Positions 1 through 7,463 of a stretch of 64,000 bases of DNA are shown here, in pieces. Within the stretch, counting starts at the first letter, position 1, and each line of letters starts with the position of its first letter. Made by a program: the position numbers and the translations under genes. The notes under the pieces are model-generated. The model did no database searches, had not been told where the DNA came from, and worked only from the letters and a program-made list of their open reading frames with translations. Source of the stretch: Pseudoduganella umbonata (GTDB lineage: Bacteria > Pseudomonadota > Gammaproteobacteria > Burkholderiales > Burkholderiaceae_D); the NCBI RefSeq assembly GCF_014192225.1, contig NZ_JACHXS010000002.1:186001-250000 (forward strand). The letters are read 5' to 3'.

Positions 1-2
1 CC

Positions 3-1244
3 GGTGCCTCGGTGTCGCACCTGACGAACCTGTACGGCATCCCCAGCGCGGAAGGTTCGCGCATCGACCAGGAGCAGACACGCTACGACATCGAAGCCCT
101 GGTCAGGGCGCCATTTGCCGGTTTCGAAAACCTGAAATTCAAGGCCGGCCATACCAGCTACGAGCACGCCGAGCTGGGCGAGAACGATGCGCCCGAAGTC
201 GTCTTCGACAACCGCTCGACCGAAACCCGCGTCGAACTGTCGCACCTGCCGGTGGCCGGCTGGCGCGGCACCTTCGGCCTGCAGACCGAGAACACGCATT
301 TTTCGGCGCTGTCGGCGGAAGGCGGGCCGGATACGGTGCCCGTCACGCGCTCCACGTCGCAGGCCGGCTTCCTTGTCGAGGAAAAGGACCTGGGGCCGGT
401 GCGCCTGTCCGCCGGCGGCCGGCTGGAACACGTAAAACGGCAGCCGATCACGGGGCTGGACCGTTCGTTCGACCTGAAGTCCGGCTCGGTGGGCGCGCAG
501 TGGCCGTTCATGCAGGGCTATGCCGCCGGCCTGACGTACTCGTATGCGCAGCGCGCGCCGGCCACCGAAGAGCTGTACTCGCACGGCCCGCACGATGCGA
601 CCGTCACGTTCGACATCGGCAATCCCGATTTCCGCAAAGAGGTGTCGCGCAACGTCGAGCTGTCGGTGCAGAAGACGAATGGGCTGGTGCGGTGGAAGGC
701 GAACTTGTACCGCAACAAGGTCGATGACTTCATCTACGGCAACGTCACCGGGATGCTGGTCGATGAAGAAGGCAATCCAGGCGAGGAACTGCGCGAGCGC
801 ATCTTCGAGCAGGCCAATGCGACGATCCGCGGCGCCGAGGCCGAGCTGACGGTCAACGAGCATGGCGCCGGCTGGTCCGGCCGGCTGTTCGCCGACACGT
901 CGCGCGGCAAGCTCGATGCCGGCGGCAGCCTGCCGCTGCAGCCGGCCGACCGTGTCGGCGCTTCGGTTGCCTACAAGATGGATGCCCTGCGTGCCGGTTT
1001 GTCGCTGGTACATGCGCGCGGTCAGGACCGGCTCGCGTCGTTCGAAGGTACGCCGACGGACAGCTACAACCAGTTGAACGCCAATCTGTCGTACACGCAA
1101 AAGGCCGGCGCCTATGACCTGACCTATTTCCTGTTGGCGAAGAACCTGTTGAACGACGAAATCCGCGTCTCCACGTCGGTGCTGAAGGATATTGCGCCGC
1201 TGGCCGGCCGCGGCATCGTCTTCGGCGTGCGGGCGAAGTTCTGA
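3..1244 (+). CDS. TonB-dependent outer-membrane receptor, C-terminal part (ZnuD-like)
   Basis: The gene is cut by the window edge; the frame is open from base 3 and runs about 413 codons to a TGA. The visible part is a typical TonB-receptor beta-barrel: alternating amphipathic strands, a segment with ELYSHGPHDAT followed by GNPDF and a conserved E, and a C-terminus ending in aromatic F (VRAKF), the outer-membrane insertion signal. The SHGPHDAT stretch with nearby histidines resembles ZnuD-type zinc/heme receptors (family knowledge), which import scarce metal across the outer membrane using TonB-ExbBD energy. The plug domain and signal peptide lie upstream, so the substrate is inferred only. 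The internal GTG at base 12 is not the true start. Confidence 0.85.
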   Translation, partial: GASVSHLTNLYGIPSAEGSRIDQEQTRYDIEALVRAPFAGFENLKFKAGHTSYEHAELGENDAPEVVFDNRSTETRVELSHLPVAGWRGTFGLQTENTHFSALSAEGGPDTVPVTRSTSQAGFLVEEKDLGPVRLSAGGRLEHVKRQPITGLDRSFDLKSGSVGAQWPFMQGYAAGLTYSYAQRAPATEELYSHGPHDATVTFDIGNPDFRKEVSRNVELSVQKTNGLVRWKANLYRNKVDDFIYGNVTGMLVDEEGNPGEELRERIFEQANATIRGAEAELTVNEHGAGWSGRLFADTSRGKLDAGGSLPLQPADRVGASVAYKMDALRAGLSLVHARGQDRLASFEGTPTDSYNQLNANLSYTQKAGAYDLTYFLLAKNLLNDEIRVSTSVLKDIAPLAGRGIVFGVRAKF

Positions 1245-1382
1245 TGTTGCCTGATTTTCGGTTACCGGCAGTGCCTTAGCGTTCGTTACAGCACGCCTGC
1301 CGCGGGGCCGTGCGCGCCGTCCTGTCCGTTTCGCTAAGATGTTTCGGCATCAGCGTTTGGCATCACAGCGGAAGGAAGCACC

Positions 1383-2162
1383 GTGGCCCCGCAGCACCTG
1401 TACAAATACCGGCCGTTCACCAGCGAATGCGATATCGAGTTCACGCGGCAGATCGTGTGCGACAACACGATCTACTTCGCGCCGCCGTGCACGTTCAACG
1501 ATCCGTTCGATTCGCGGCCCGCATTCACGTTCGATGCGCCGTTCGACGAGATGAAGGCGTATTACCGCCGCATGTGCAGCAAGCAGATGCCGCAGTTGAC
1601 CGAGCGGGACTGCGAGGAAGAGCTGGAAAAGATCCTGGCCGATCCCGGCACGGACCTGCGCTCGCCGCAGGGACAGCAGAAGATCCAGCAGCTTCATTCG
1701 AGGATCCTGGCCGAGGAGGTGGGTGTGCTGTGCCTGTCCACGGAACGCGACCATATCCTGATGTGGTCGCACTATGCCGACTGCCACCGGGGCATCTGCC
1801 TGCGCTTCGATGCGCGCGCGGCATTCCTGCGCGACGCCCGGCCCATCGGCTACGAGCCGCGCCGCGAGCTGATCAATCCATTCCGCGATGCCGACGAGGA
1901 CATGGCGGCCAAGACCTTCCTGATGAAGAGCCGGCACTGGGTGTATGAGGGCGAGTGGCGGGCAATCCGCTATGACGGGCCGGGGCCGGTGGAGTTCGCG
2001 CCGGAAGCGCTGACGGGCATCGTGCTGGGCGCGAGTGCGTCGAAGGAGGCGGAGGAGCAGGTGCGCGAATGGGCGCGGTGCCGCCGCGCACCGCTGGAAC
2101 TGCTGCGCGCCTATCCGGACCAGCAGGAGTTCCGCCTGCATATCCGCCCGCTGGATCGTTGA
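1383..2162 (+). CDS. DUF2971 domain protein
   Basis: This 259-residue protein starts at a GTG preceded by a GGAAGGA ribosome site. It opens with LYKYRPF, has an early FNDPFD motif, and contains LCLSTERDHILMWSHYAD followed by GICLRFD, the hallmarks of the DUF2971 family. No signal peptide or membrane segment is seen, so it is probably cytoplasmic. The family is sporadic in bacteria and sometimes sits in accessory or defence islands, but its biochemical role is not established. Here it stands alone between a TonB receptor and a small DUF3606 protein, so context gives no function. Confidence 0.75.
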   Translation: MAPQHLYKYRPFTSECDIEFTRQIVCDNTIYFAPPCTFNDPFDSRPAFTFDAPFDEMKAYYRRMCSKQMPQLTERDCEEELEKILADPGTDLRSPQGQQKIQQLHSRILAEEVGVLCLSTERDHILMWSHYADCHRGICLRFDARAAFLRDARPIGYEPRRELINPFRDADEDMAAKTFLMKSRHWVYEGEWRAIRYDGPGPVEFAPEALTGIVLGASASKEAEEQVREWARCRRAPLELLRAYPDQQEFRLHIRPLDR

Positions 2163-2282
2163 AATCGCCGGGCCCGAACTTGCCGCAAGGTGCGTGAGCT
2201 AACTGACTATCAACGAGCCGCGCGCGATCCTTTCATGAACGACGTTTGTCGTGCTTCCGTTTATGGATCAAAGGAGAACATC

Positions 2283-2465
2283 ATGTCGGATAACCTGCAA
2301 GAGCGCGGTCCGCAGGATCGCAGCCGCATCAACGTCCACGAAGAGTGGGAATTGCGTTACTGGACCAAGGAGCTGGGGCTGTCGGCGGACGAGTTGCGCC
2401 AGGCTGTGAAGGATGCGGGCCCCAGCGTCAAGGCGGTGCGCGAGCACCTGGGCAAGCCTGCTTGA
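2283..2465 (+). CDS. DUF3606 small protein
   Basis: A 60-residue protein starting at an ATG 7 nt after a strong AAAGGAGA ribosome site; longer in-frame starts upstream lack this. The core (INVHEEWELRYWTKELG, then LRQAVKDAGPSVKAVREHLGK) matches the DUF3606 family of short, helical, charged cytoplasmic proteins, which are common in proteobacteria and often linked to stress conditions. The function is unknown. It is probably a single-gene unit. Confidence 0.8.
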   Translation: MSDNLQERGPQDRSRINVHEEWELRYWTKELGLSADELRQAVKDAGPSVKAVREHLGKPA

Positions 2466-2546
2466 ACAGTGCTGTCCCCGCGGCAAGCGTGCGCGCGGCA
2501 CCTGTCGCGCGTGCTAGCATCCGCGCTTTCAAAATGTCAAAGTAGC

Positions 2547-2861
2547 ATGACCGAAGATATCTGGGTAAAGGGTTACGTCTACAGTGTCGAGGTGGCGGAA
2601 GAGTCCGGGCGTTATCGCGGCCGCATCCACATCAAGGCGCACCGTTATTCGGGCCGCACGTTCGAGCCCCCCATCGTCATCGATACGCCCGCGCTGTTCA
2701 AGCGCGGGCATGCGGCCGAGATCGAGGCGCGCGCACTGGCGCGCGAGCTGATCGACGGCGGCCATCTCGAAGAACATATCACCGCCATCCGGCAGGAAGC
2801 CGCATTGCCGGTCACTCCGGCCGCTCAGCCGCTCAGCGATACATCCAGCCACACCGAATAG
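2547..2861 (+). CDS. hypothetical protein, 104 aa
   Basis: The ATG follows an AAAGTAGC sequence, and the protein begins MTEDIWVKGYVYSVEVAEESGRY. It has a beta-rich N-terminal half (YRGRIHIKAHRYSGRTFEPP) and a helical C-terminal half ending in a proline/serine tail. There is no signal peptide or membrane segment. I do not recognise a named family. Its last 37 bases overlap the end of the convergent HIRAN-like gene, so the 3' ends of the two transcripts are complementary. An in-frame upstream start at 2469 is open but has no ribosome site. Confidence 0.6.
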   Translation: MTEDIWVKGYVYSVEVAEESGRYRGRIHIKAHRYSGRTFEPPIVIDTPALFKRGHAAEIEARALARELIDGGHLEEHITAIRQEAALPVTPAAQPLSDTSSHTE

Positions 2862-3328
2862 GCAAGGCGCTTGCCTTCCCACGTGCCGCCGCCGCGCACC
2901 GCGGCGTCGGTGGACGTCGGCTTGCCTTCGATCTCATGGCGCGCCAGCATCTGGCGAAATGCCAGCGCATCTTTCGGCGCCAGGTAACCGACCATCTGGC
3001 CGGACAGGAACACGGCCACGGCCTTGTCTTCATAGGGGTTGGCATCGTCCGGCAACAGCAGCGCCGGGTGGCGCGCGTCCGCCTTGGTGTCGCCATGTTC
3101 GCCGGCCAGCGCGCGGATCGTGTCGCGGTAGCGCGATTCGCCCACCACTTCCAGTTCGAAGCGGCCGCCGTCGGTCCAGTGCCGCACCGGTTCGCCCTCC
3201 GGGACCGGTGTGTAGGAGCCGCCGGTGGGATGCCCCTGCCATGGCGCCGGCTTCGGCCGGCCCTTCAGCAGGAAGTACAGCGCCAGCAGCGCCACGATGA
3301 TGATTGCGATGTTGAGGGCTTGTTGCAC
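2825..3328 (-). CDS. membrane-anchored HIRAN-like domain protein
   Basis: This 167-residue protein starts at GTG. Residues 5-22 form one hydrophobic helix, followed by a proline-rich linker. From about residue 55 a HIRAN-like domain follows (FELEVVGESRYRDTIRA, then LLPDDANPYEDKAVAVF and GQMVGYLAPKDA). HIRAN domains bind 3' single-strand DNA ends in Rad5/HLTF helicases and also occur as small stand-alone bacterial proteins (family knowledge). A membrane anchor on such a domain is unusual, and a DNA role here is not supported. It lies 30 nt downstream of the histidine kinase on the same strand, probably in one transcript. Confidence 0.65.
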   Translation of the reverse strand: MQQALNIAIIIVALLALYFLLKGRPKPAPWQGHPTGGSYTPVPEGEPVRHWTDGGRFELEVVGESRYRDTIRALAGEHGDTKADARHPALLLPDDANPYEDKAVAVFLSGQMVGYLAPKDALAFRQMLARHEIEGKPTSTDAAVRGGGTWEGKRLAYSVWLDVSLSG

Positions 3329-3358
3329 GGATCGGTCCGGAAATTGGCGGGGCCGCTA

Positions 3359-4540
3359 TTATCGCAGCCCGGCCGGCGCCGAATAGGTAAATTCCGTGTG
3401 GCGGTCGCGCGAGACGACCTGCAGCGTGCCGCCATGGGCACGGGCGATTTCGGCAGCGATGTACAGGCCCAGGCCGAGGCCGCGCCGCGGCTGGGTGTCG
3501 TCGTCGCGCCAGTAGGGCTGGAACAGCTTGTCGAGTTTCTCGGGGGCGATCGTCTCGCCTTCGTTGGCCACGGTCAGCACGAATGCGCCATCTTCCACGC
3601 GAGCGGACACGCGCACCGGCGTGCCGGGTTCGCCGTAGCGCAGCGCGTTTGCCAGCAGGTTCGACAGCAGTTGCGTCACGCGGTCGCGGTTGCACCACAC
3701 CGTGCCGGGGATGGCGATATCGCTGGCGACTGTGCGCTGCGGATGTTCGCTCCGGCATTCGATGACGGTCTGCGCCAGGGCGTCGGCCAGGTCGTCCACC
3801 GGCTCCAGCTCCAGCGCGATGCCGCCGCCCAGGCGGCCGCGGGTGAAATCGAGCACGTCCTCGATCATGCGGCCGATGCGCTGGCCGCTGCGCTGGATCG
3901 TGCGGGCGATCGTCAGCGTGGTCTCGTCGCCGCCGCGCCGCTGCAGGATCTGCGCACCGTGCAGGATCGACGACAGCGGCGTGCGGATATCGTGCCCCAG
4001 TACCGCGATGAAGCCCTCGCGCAGCAGGGCGGTGGTTTTCTCGTCCGTCAGCTCGGCGATCCGGCCGGCATGGCGCCGCTCCGCTTCGAGCTGCTTCGAG
4101 ATCAGCTGCGCGAACAGTTCCAGCGACTTCACCGTCTTCGATTCGGACAGCACCAGCGGGCGCGGATCCAGGCCGCACAGCGTGCCGAAGAAGGCGCCGC
4201 TGCCGTCGTAGACGGGAATCGAGATATAGCTTTCGAAACCGTACTGGCGCGGGCAGGGGTGGTTGCGGAACAGCTCGTCCTGGCTGACGTGGTCGATCAC
4301 GATGACCGCATCGGCCTTGCGCACGCTGTCGCACAGCGTGGTCGCGACATCGAGCGGATCGCCCGGTTGCAGGCCGAAACCCAGCTTGTCGAGCACCGCG
4401 CAGGTGGTCCAGCTGGTCGGTGTCACGTGCGCCACGCAGACGAAGCGCAGGCCCGTCATTTCGGCCATGACGGAGAGGATGTCCGGTACGCATGGCAGTG
4501 CCTGGACTGCCTGTACCGGAGGCGGCCATGCTTGCGTCAT
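3359..4540 (-). CDS. GAF-domain sensor histidine kinase
   Basis: A 393-residue cytoplasmic kinase. The N-terminal ~150 residues form a GAF sensor domain (TLCDSVRK, YGFESYISIPVYDGSGAFFGTLCG), then a coiled linker. The HisKA box is GHDIRTPL with the phosphorylated H183, and the HATPase region has N box LLSNLLANALRYG and G box GLGLGLYIAAEIARAHGG. No membrane segment is present, so it senses a soluble or redox signal. The start was placed at MTQAW because the longer frame would run into trmB. No response regulator is adjacent; the HIRAN-like protein follows on the same strand. Confidence 0.85.
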   Translation of the reverse strand: MTQAWPPPVQAVQALPCVPDILSVMAEMTGLRFVCVAHVTPTSWTTCAVLDKLGFGLQPGDPLDVATTLCDSVRKADAVIVIDHVSQDELFRNHPCPRQYGFESYISIPVYDGSGAFFGTLCGLDPRPLVLSESKTVKSLELFAQLISKQLEAERRHAGRIAELTDEKTTALLREGFIAVLGHDIRTPLSSILHGAQILQRRGGDETTLTIARTIQRSGQRIGRMIEDVLDFTRGRLGGGIALELEPVDDLADALAQTVIECRSEHPQRTVASDIAIPGTVWCNRDRVTQLLSNLLANALRYGEPGTPVRVSARVEDGAFVLTVANEGETIAPEKLDKLFQPYWRDDDTQPRRGLGLGLYIAAEIARAHGGTLQVVSRDRHTEFTYSAPAGLR

Positions 4541-4611
4541 GTTCGTCCCGGAAACTGTTTGAAGGGAAAGTGTAGCAGACCAAGGGGTACGTCCGGCAGG
4601 GAGGCAACTGC

Positions 4612-4617
4612 TATAAT
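4612..4617 (+). promoter_or_regulatory. -10 element of trmB promoter
   Basis: An exact TATAAT lies 24 nt before the trmB start. No good -35 sits 17 nt upstream, so the promoter is probably weak or activator-dependent. It lies in the divergent gap between the histidine kinase and trmB. Confidence 0.5.
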
Positions 4618-4641
4618 CGCCCTTTTTTTCAGCAAAGTTCC

Positions 4642-5361
4642 ATGTCTTCCGAAACCCCACCGAAGGGCCCCGCGCGGTCCATGCTGTACGACCCGACCGA
4701 ACGCCGCATCAAGAGCTTCGTCACCCGCGCCGGCCGGCTGTCCACCGCGCAGGAGCGCGCGCTGAACGACCTGGGGCCGCAATTCATGATCGAATATGCC
4801 AAGGCGCCGCTGGATACCGTGGCCGCATTCGGCCGCACCGCGCCGGTCGTGCTGGAAATCGGCTTCGGCATGGGGCAGACCACCGCGCACATCGCCAGGC
4901 ACATGCCGGAGAAGGATTTCATCGGCGTGGAAGTGCATACGCCGGGCGTGGGCAGCCTGCTGAAACTGATCGGCGAGGAAGGCCTGGCCAACCTGCGCGT
5001 GATCCAGCACGATGCGGTCGAGGTACTGAACAACATGATCCCGGCCGGCACGCTGGCCGGCGTGCACGTGTTCTTCCCGGACCCGTGGCACAAGGCCCGC
5101 CACAACAAGCGGCGCCTGATCCAGCCACCGTTCGTGAAGCTGCTGGTCGACCGCCTGCAGCCGGGCGGCTACCTGCACCTGGCGACCGACTGGGAAGACT
5201 ACGCGGTGCAGATGCTGGAAGTGCTGTCCGCCGAGGAAGGCCTGCAGAACACCGCCGAAGGCTACGCGCCGCAGCCGGCCTACCGCCCGCTGACCAAGTT
5301 CGAGAACCGCGGCTTGAAGCTGGGCCACGGCGTATGGGACCTGGTGTTTACGAAGAAGTAA
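4642..5361 (+). CDS. trmB: tRNA (guanine46-N7)-methyltransferase
   Basis: A 239-residue SAM-dependent methyltransferase that adds m7G at position 46 of the tRNA variable loop. The SAM site [10 protein letters not shown], acidic residues after FIGVEVH, the signature [16 protein letters not shown] (catalytic Asp) and the C-terminal TKFENRG motif are all present, and the length is normal. It is divergently transcribed from the histidine kinase and convergent with the DMT transporter gene 28 nt downstream. It is probably housekeeping and constitutively expressed. Confidence 0.97.
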   Translation: MSSETPPKGPARSMLYDPTERRIKSFVTRAGRLSTAQERALNDLGPQFMIEYAKAPLDTVAAFGRTAPVVLEIGFGMGQTTAHIARHMPEKDFIGVEVHTPGVGSLLKLIGEEGLANLRVIQHDAVEVLNNMIPAGTLAGVHVFFPDPWHKARHNKRRLIQPPFVKLLVDRLQPGGYLHLATDWEDYAVQMLEVLSAEEGLQNTAEGYAPQPAYRPLTKFENRGLKLGHGVWDLVFTKK

Positions 5362-5390
5362 GCCTGCATTCGGTAAGCCTGCATTGCCGT
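5357..5390. repeat. short direct repeat between trmB and the exporter
   Basis: GTAAGCCTGCATT occurs twice, 15 nt apart, covering the trmB stop codon and the 28-nt convergent gap. The GCCTGCA core also builds the larger array at 26407-26560. Confidence 0.55.
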
Positions 5391-6301
5391 CATGAGCGCG
5401 CCGGTGCCGCCCCCGCGGCGGCCGGCGTTTTCGTTTTCGCCGGCAGGAATGCCAGCAGGTTGCCGGCGATGACGAGCGCCAGCCCGGCAAGGGCCATGGC
5501 GCTCCACCGGTAATCCTCGTAGACCGACGACACCGTCAGCGCCACGACCGGGAAAAGCACCGTGCAGTAAGCGGCGCGGTCCGGCCCCATCCTCCCCACC
5601 AGCAGCAGGTATGCCGTAAAGCCGATCACCGAGCCGGGGATCGCCAGGTACAGCAGCGAACCCAGGTACTGCGGCGTCGGCTCGATACGGAACGGCATGC
5701 CCAGCGCCAGCGCGCCGAGCGTGAGGATGGCGGCACCGATGAACATGGCCCACGTGTTCGTCAGCCATGGCGTCAGGCCCAGCGCCTGCATTTTCGACGA
5801 CAGCAAATTTCCCGCTGAGAAGCACAGCGTGCCCAGCAGCGCCAGCGCCAGTCCCGCCAGCATATCGCCGTCGTGCCAGTGGCCCTGCATCTGCGGCAGG
5901 AACAGCAGGGCGATGCCGCCCAGGCCCAGCGCCGCGCCACCCATCACTGTCGGGCGGATCGGCCGCCCCAGGAACAGCCGGCCGTTGATCGCGTTCCACA
6001 CCGGCGCGGTGGAAAACACCACGGCCACGAGACCGCTCGGCACGTGCGCGCTGGCATAGTAGAAACACAGGAAATTGCAGCAGAACAGCGCCACGCCCTG
6101 CGCCACCAGGTAGCGCCACGCGCGGCGCGGCGGCCACACCGGCTTTCTCGTCACCACCAGGATCAGCAGCAGCACCGCCGCCGCCAGCCAGAACCGCCAC
6201 GCGATCGACACCGGCGCCGGCACCTCGCCCAGCTGCAGCTTGATCGCGATCCAGGTGGTACCCCAGATCAGCACCGTTGTTATGTAAAGAAGAGCATTCA
6301 T
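5390..6301 (-). CDS. EamA-family (DMT) transporter
   Basis: A 303-residue inner-membrane protein with about ten hydrophobic helices in two EamA repeats. It begins MNALLYITTVLIWGTTWIAIK, whose WGTTW motif is typical of RhaT/EamA drug/metabolite exporters, and the second repeat starts near ALLGTLCFSAGNLLSSK. The substrate cannot be read from sequence; relatives export amino acids or metabolites. The start is the inner ATG at 6301: longer versions run through the palindromic repeats at 6321-6412 and into araC. It is divergent from that regulator, which is its most likely controller. Confidence 0.85.
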   Translation of the reverse strand: MNALLYITTVLIWGTTWIAIKLQLGEVPAPVSIAWRFWLAAAVLLLILVVTRKPVWPPRRAWRYLVAQGVALFCCNFLCFYYASAHVPSGLVAVVFSTAPVWNAINGRLFLGRPIRPTVMGGAALGLGGIALLFLPQMQGHWHDGDMLAGLALALLGTLCFSAGNLLSSKMQALGLTPWLTNTWAMFIGAAILTLGALALGMPFRIEPTPQYLGSLLYLAIPGSVIGFTAYLLLVGRMGPDRAAYCTVLFPVVALTVSSVYEDYRWSAMALAGLALVIAGNLLAFLPAKTKTPAAAGAAPARS

Positions 6302-6320
6302 TGCCACATCCAAAAAGTTT

Positions 6321-6412
6321 CCAAAATTCGGGGTCTGACCCCGGTTTTGGGAAAGATTGCCTTGAGAAAGGTTGCCAGGAACCGGGGTCAGACCCCGGTT
6401 TTCGGCAATATT
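6321..6412. repeat. palindromic intergenic element A (two inverted copies)
   Basis: Two cores, CGGGGTCTGACCCCGG at 6329-6344 and CCGGGGTCAGACCCCGG at 6382-6398, lie in opposite orientation. Each is near-perfectly palindromic and each is followed on its own strand by TTTT. Between them GAAAGATTGCC and GAAAGGTTGCC form a direct repeat. The element fills the divergent gap between the exporter and araC, so it could act as terminator, insulator or regulatory target. It belongs with the elements near 29183, 35750, 39963 and 42726. Confidence 0.8.
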
Positions 6413-6503
6413 GCGCGGTGGGATCGTTGGCTGGTTGTCTGGTCTTGCGCATTTGCCAGGGCGGACGGTCGGCGAAGCGCGTGAGGGTGCTAGACTTTTC
6501 ACC

Positions 6504-7463
6504 ATGAACCTCGACTCTCTCCTTGCCGGCCCGATCGACGGCAGCCGCCTGGCGCCGGCGGCGCGGGCGGCGCTCGCGGCGGCGCCGCGCGATGCGATGG
6601 GGCATGCGGTGTTTCGCACGATGAGCGGCACCGATGCCAGGCTGGAACGCTTCGCGTGGCTGGGCGATGGCCTGGCGGCGGCGGTGTGGGAACGCCATAC
6701 GGACGAGCAGCTCACCGTCTACAGCGAGCCCGGCCATCACACGCTGTCGTGCTACCTGACCGGCGGCTACAGTGTCGAGCGCAATGGCGCGCCCGGGCAG
6801 TTCGGGGCGCCGCATCGTTTGTGTTCGCTGCCGGACTGGCACGAGTCGCGCTGGCTGGTGCGCGATTCGCTGCGGCTGATGCACATCTACTTCATGCCGG
6901 ACCAGCTGACCCGCCGGGCCGTGCTGGAACTGGACCGCGAGCCGCGCGAGCTGATGCTGCAGGACCGCACCTATTTCGACAACCCGGCGCTGGCGCGCCT
7001 GTGCACATCGCTGCTCGACGCGCCATGGCTGGGCAGCGACGGCCTGCTGCGCGCCAACGAGATCACGCACGAGGCGCTGTCGCAGCTATTGCGCGACCAG
7101 GCCACGCTGCGCCCGGACCTGCGGCTGAAGGGCGGGCTCGCGCCTTATCTGCGGCGCCGTCTGGCGGACTGGATCGAGGCGCACCTGCACGAGGCCATCA
7201 CGCTGGGCCGGCTGGCCGAAGTGGCCTGCCTGTCCGAGTTCCACCTGGCGCGGATGTTCCGCAGGTCGTTCGGCATGCCGCCTTCCGCCTGGATCGCGGG
7301 GCGGCGCATCGATCGGGCGAAGATGTTGCTGAAGAGGGGGGCGCTGCCATTGCAGCAGGTGGCCGATGCGTGCGGCTATGCGGACCTGTCCCATTTCAGC
7401 CACCGCTTCCGTGCGGCCACGGGCGCGCCGCCGGGGCAGTGGCGCAGCGTCGTCAGCAGCTGA
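6504..7463 (+). CDS. AraC-family transcriptional regulator
   Basis: A 319-residue regulator. The N-terminal ~200 residues are a ligand/cupin-like region, and the C-terminal ~100 form the double helix-turn-helix: LGRLAEVACLSEFHLARMFRRSFG and LPLQQVADACGYADLSHFSHRFRAATGAPPGQWR, the AraC signature. The ATG follows ACTTTTCACC with a poor ribosome site. It is divergent from the EamA exporter, the usual arrangement for a regulator controlling a neighbouring efflux gene (inference). Its stop codon abuts the recQ stop codon with no spacing, a tight convergent pair. Confidence 0.9.
   Translation: MNLDSLLAGPIDGSRLAPAARAALAAAPRDAMGHAVFRTMSGTDARLERFAWLGDGLAAAVWERHTDEQLTVYSEPGHHTLSCYLTGGYSVERNGAPGQFGAPHRLCSLPDWHESRWLVRDSLRLMHIYFMPDQLTRRAVLELDREPRELMLQDRTYFDNPALARLCTSLLDAPWLGSDGLLRANEITHEALSQLLRDQATLRPDLRLKGGLAPYLRRRLADWIEAHLHEAITLGRLAEVACLSEFHLARMFRRSFGMPPSAWIAGRRIDRAKMLLKRGALPLQQVADACGYADLSHFSHRFRAATGAPPGQWRSVVSS

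Noticed and set aside
2936..4765. A 609-codon plus-strand frame opposite the histidine kinase
   Set aside because: Antisense to a kinase with intact H, N and G boxes; overlaps the trmB start; no recognisable domain.
6301..6715. N-terminal extension of the EamA exporter through element A
   Set aside because: The extension translates palindromic repeat DNA and araC antisense; the inner ATG starts exactly at the first membrane helix.
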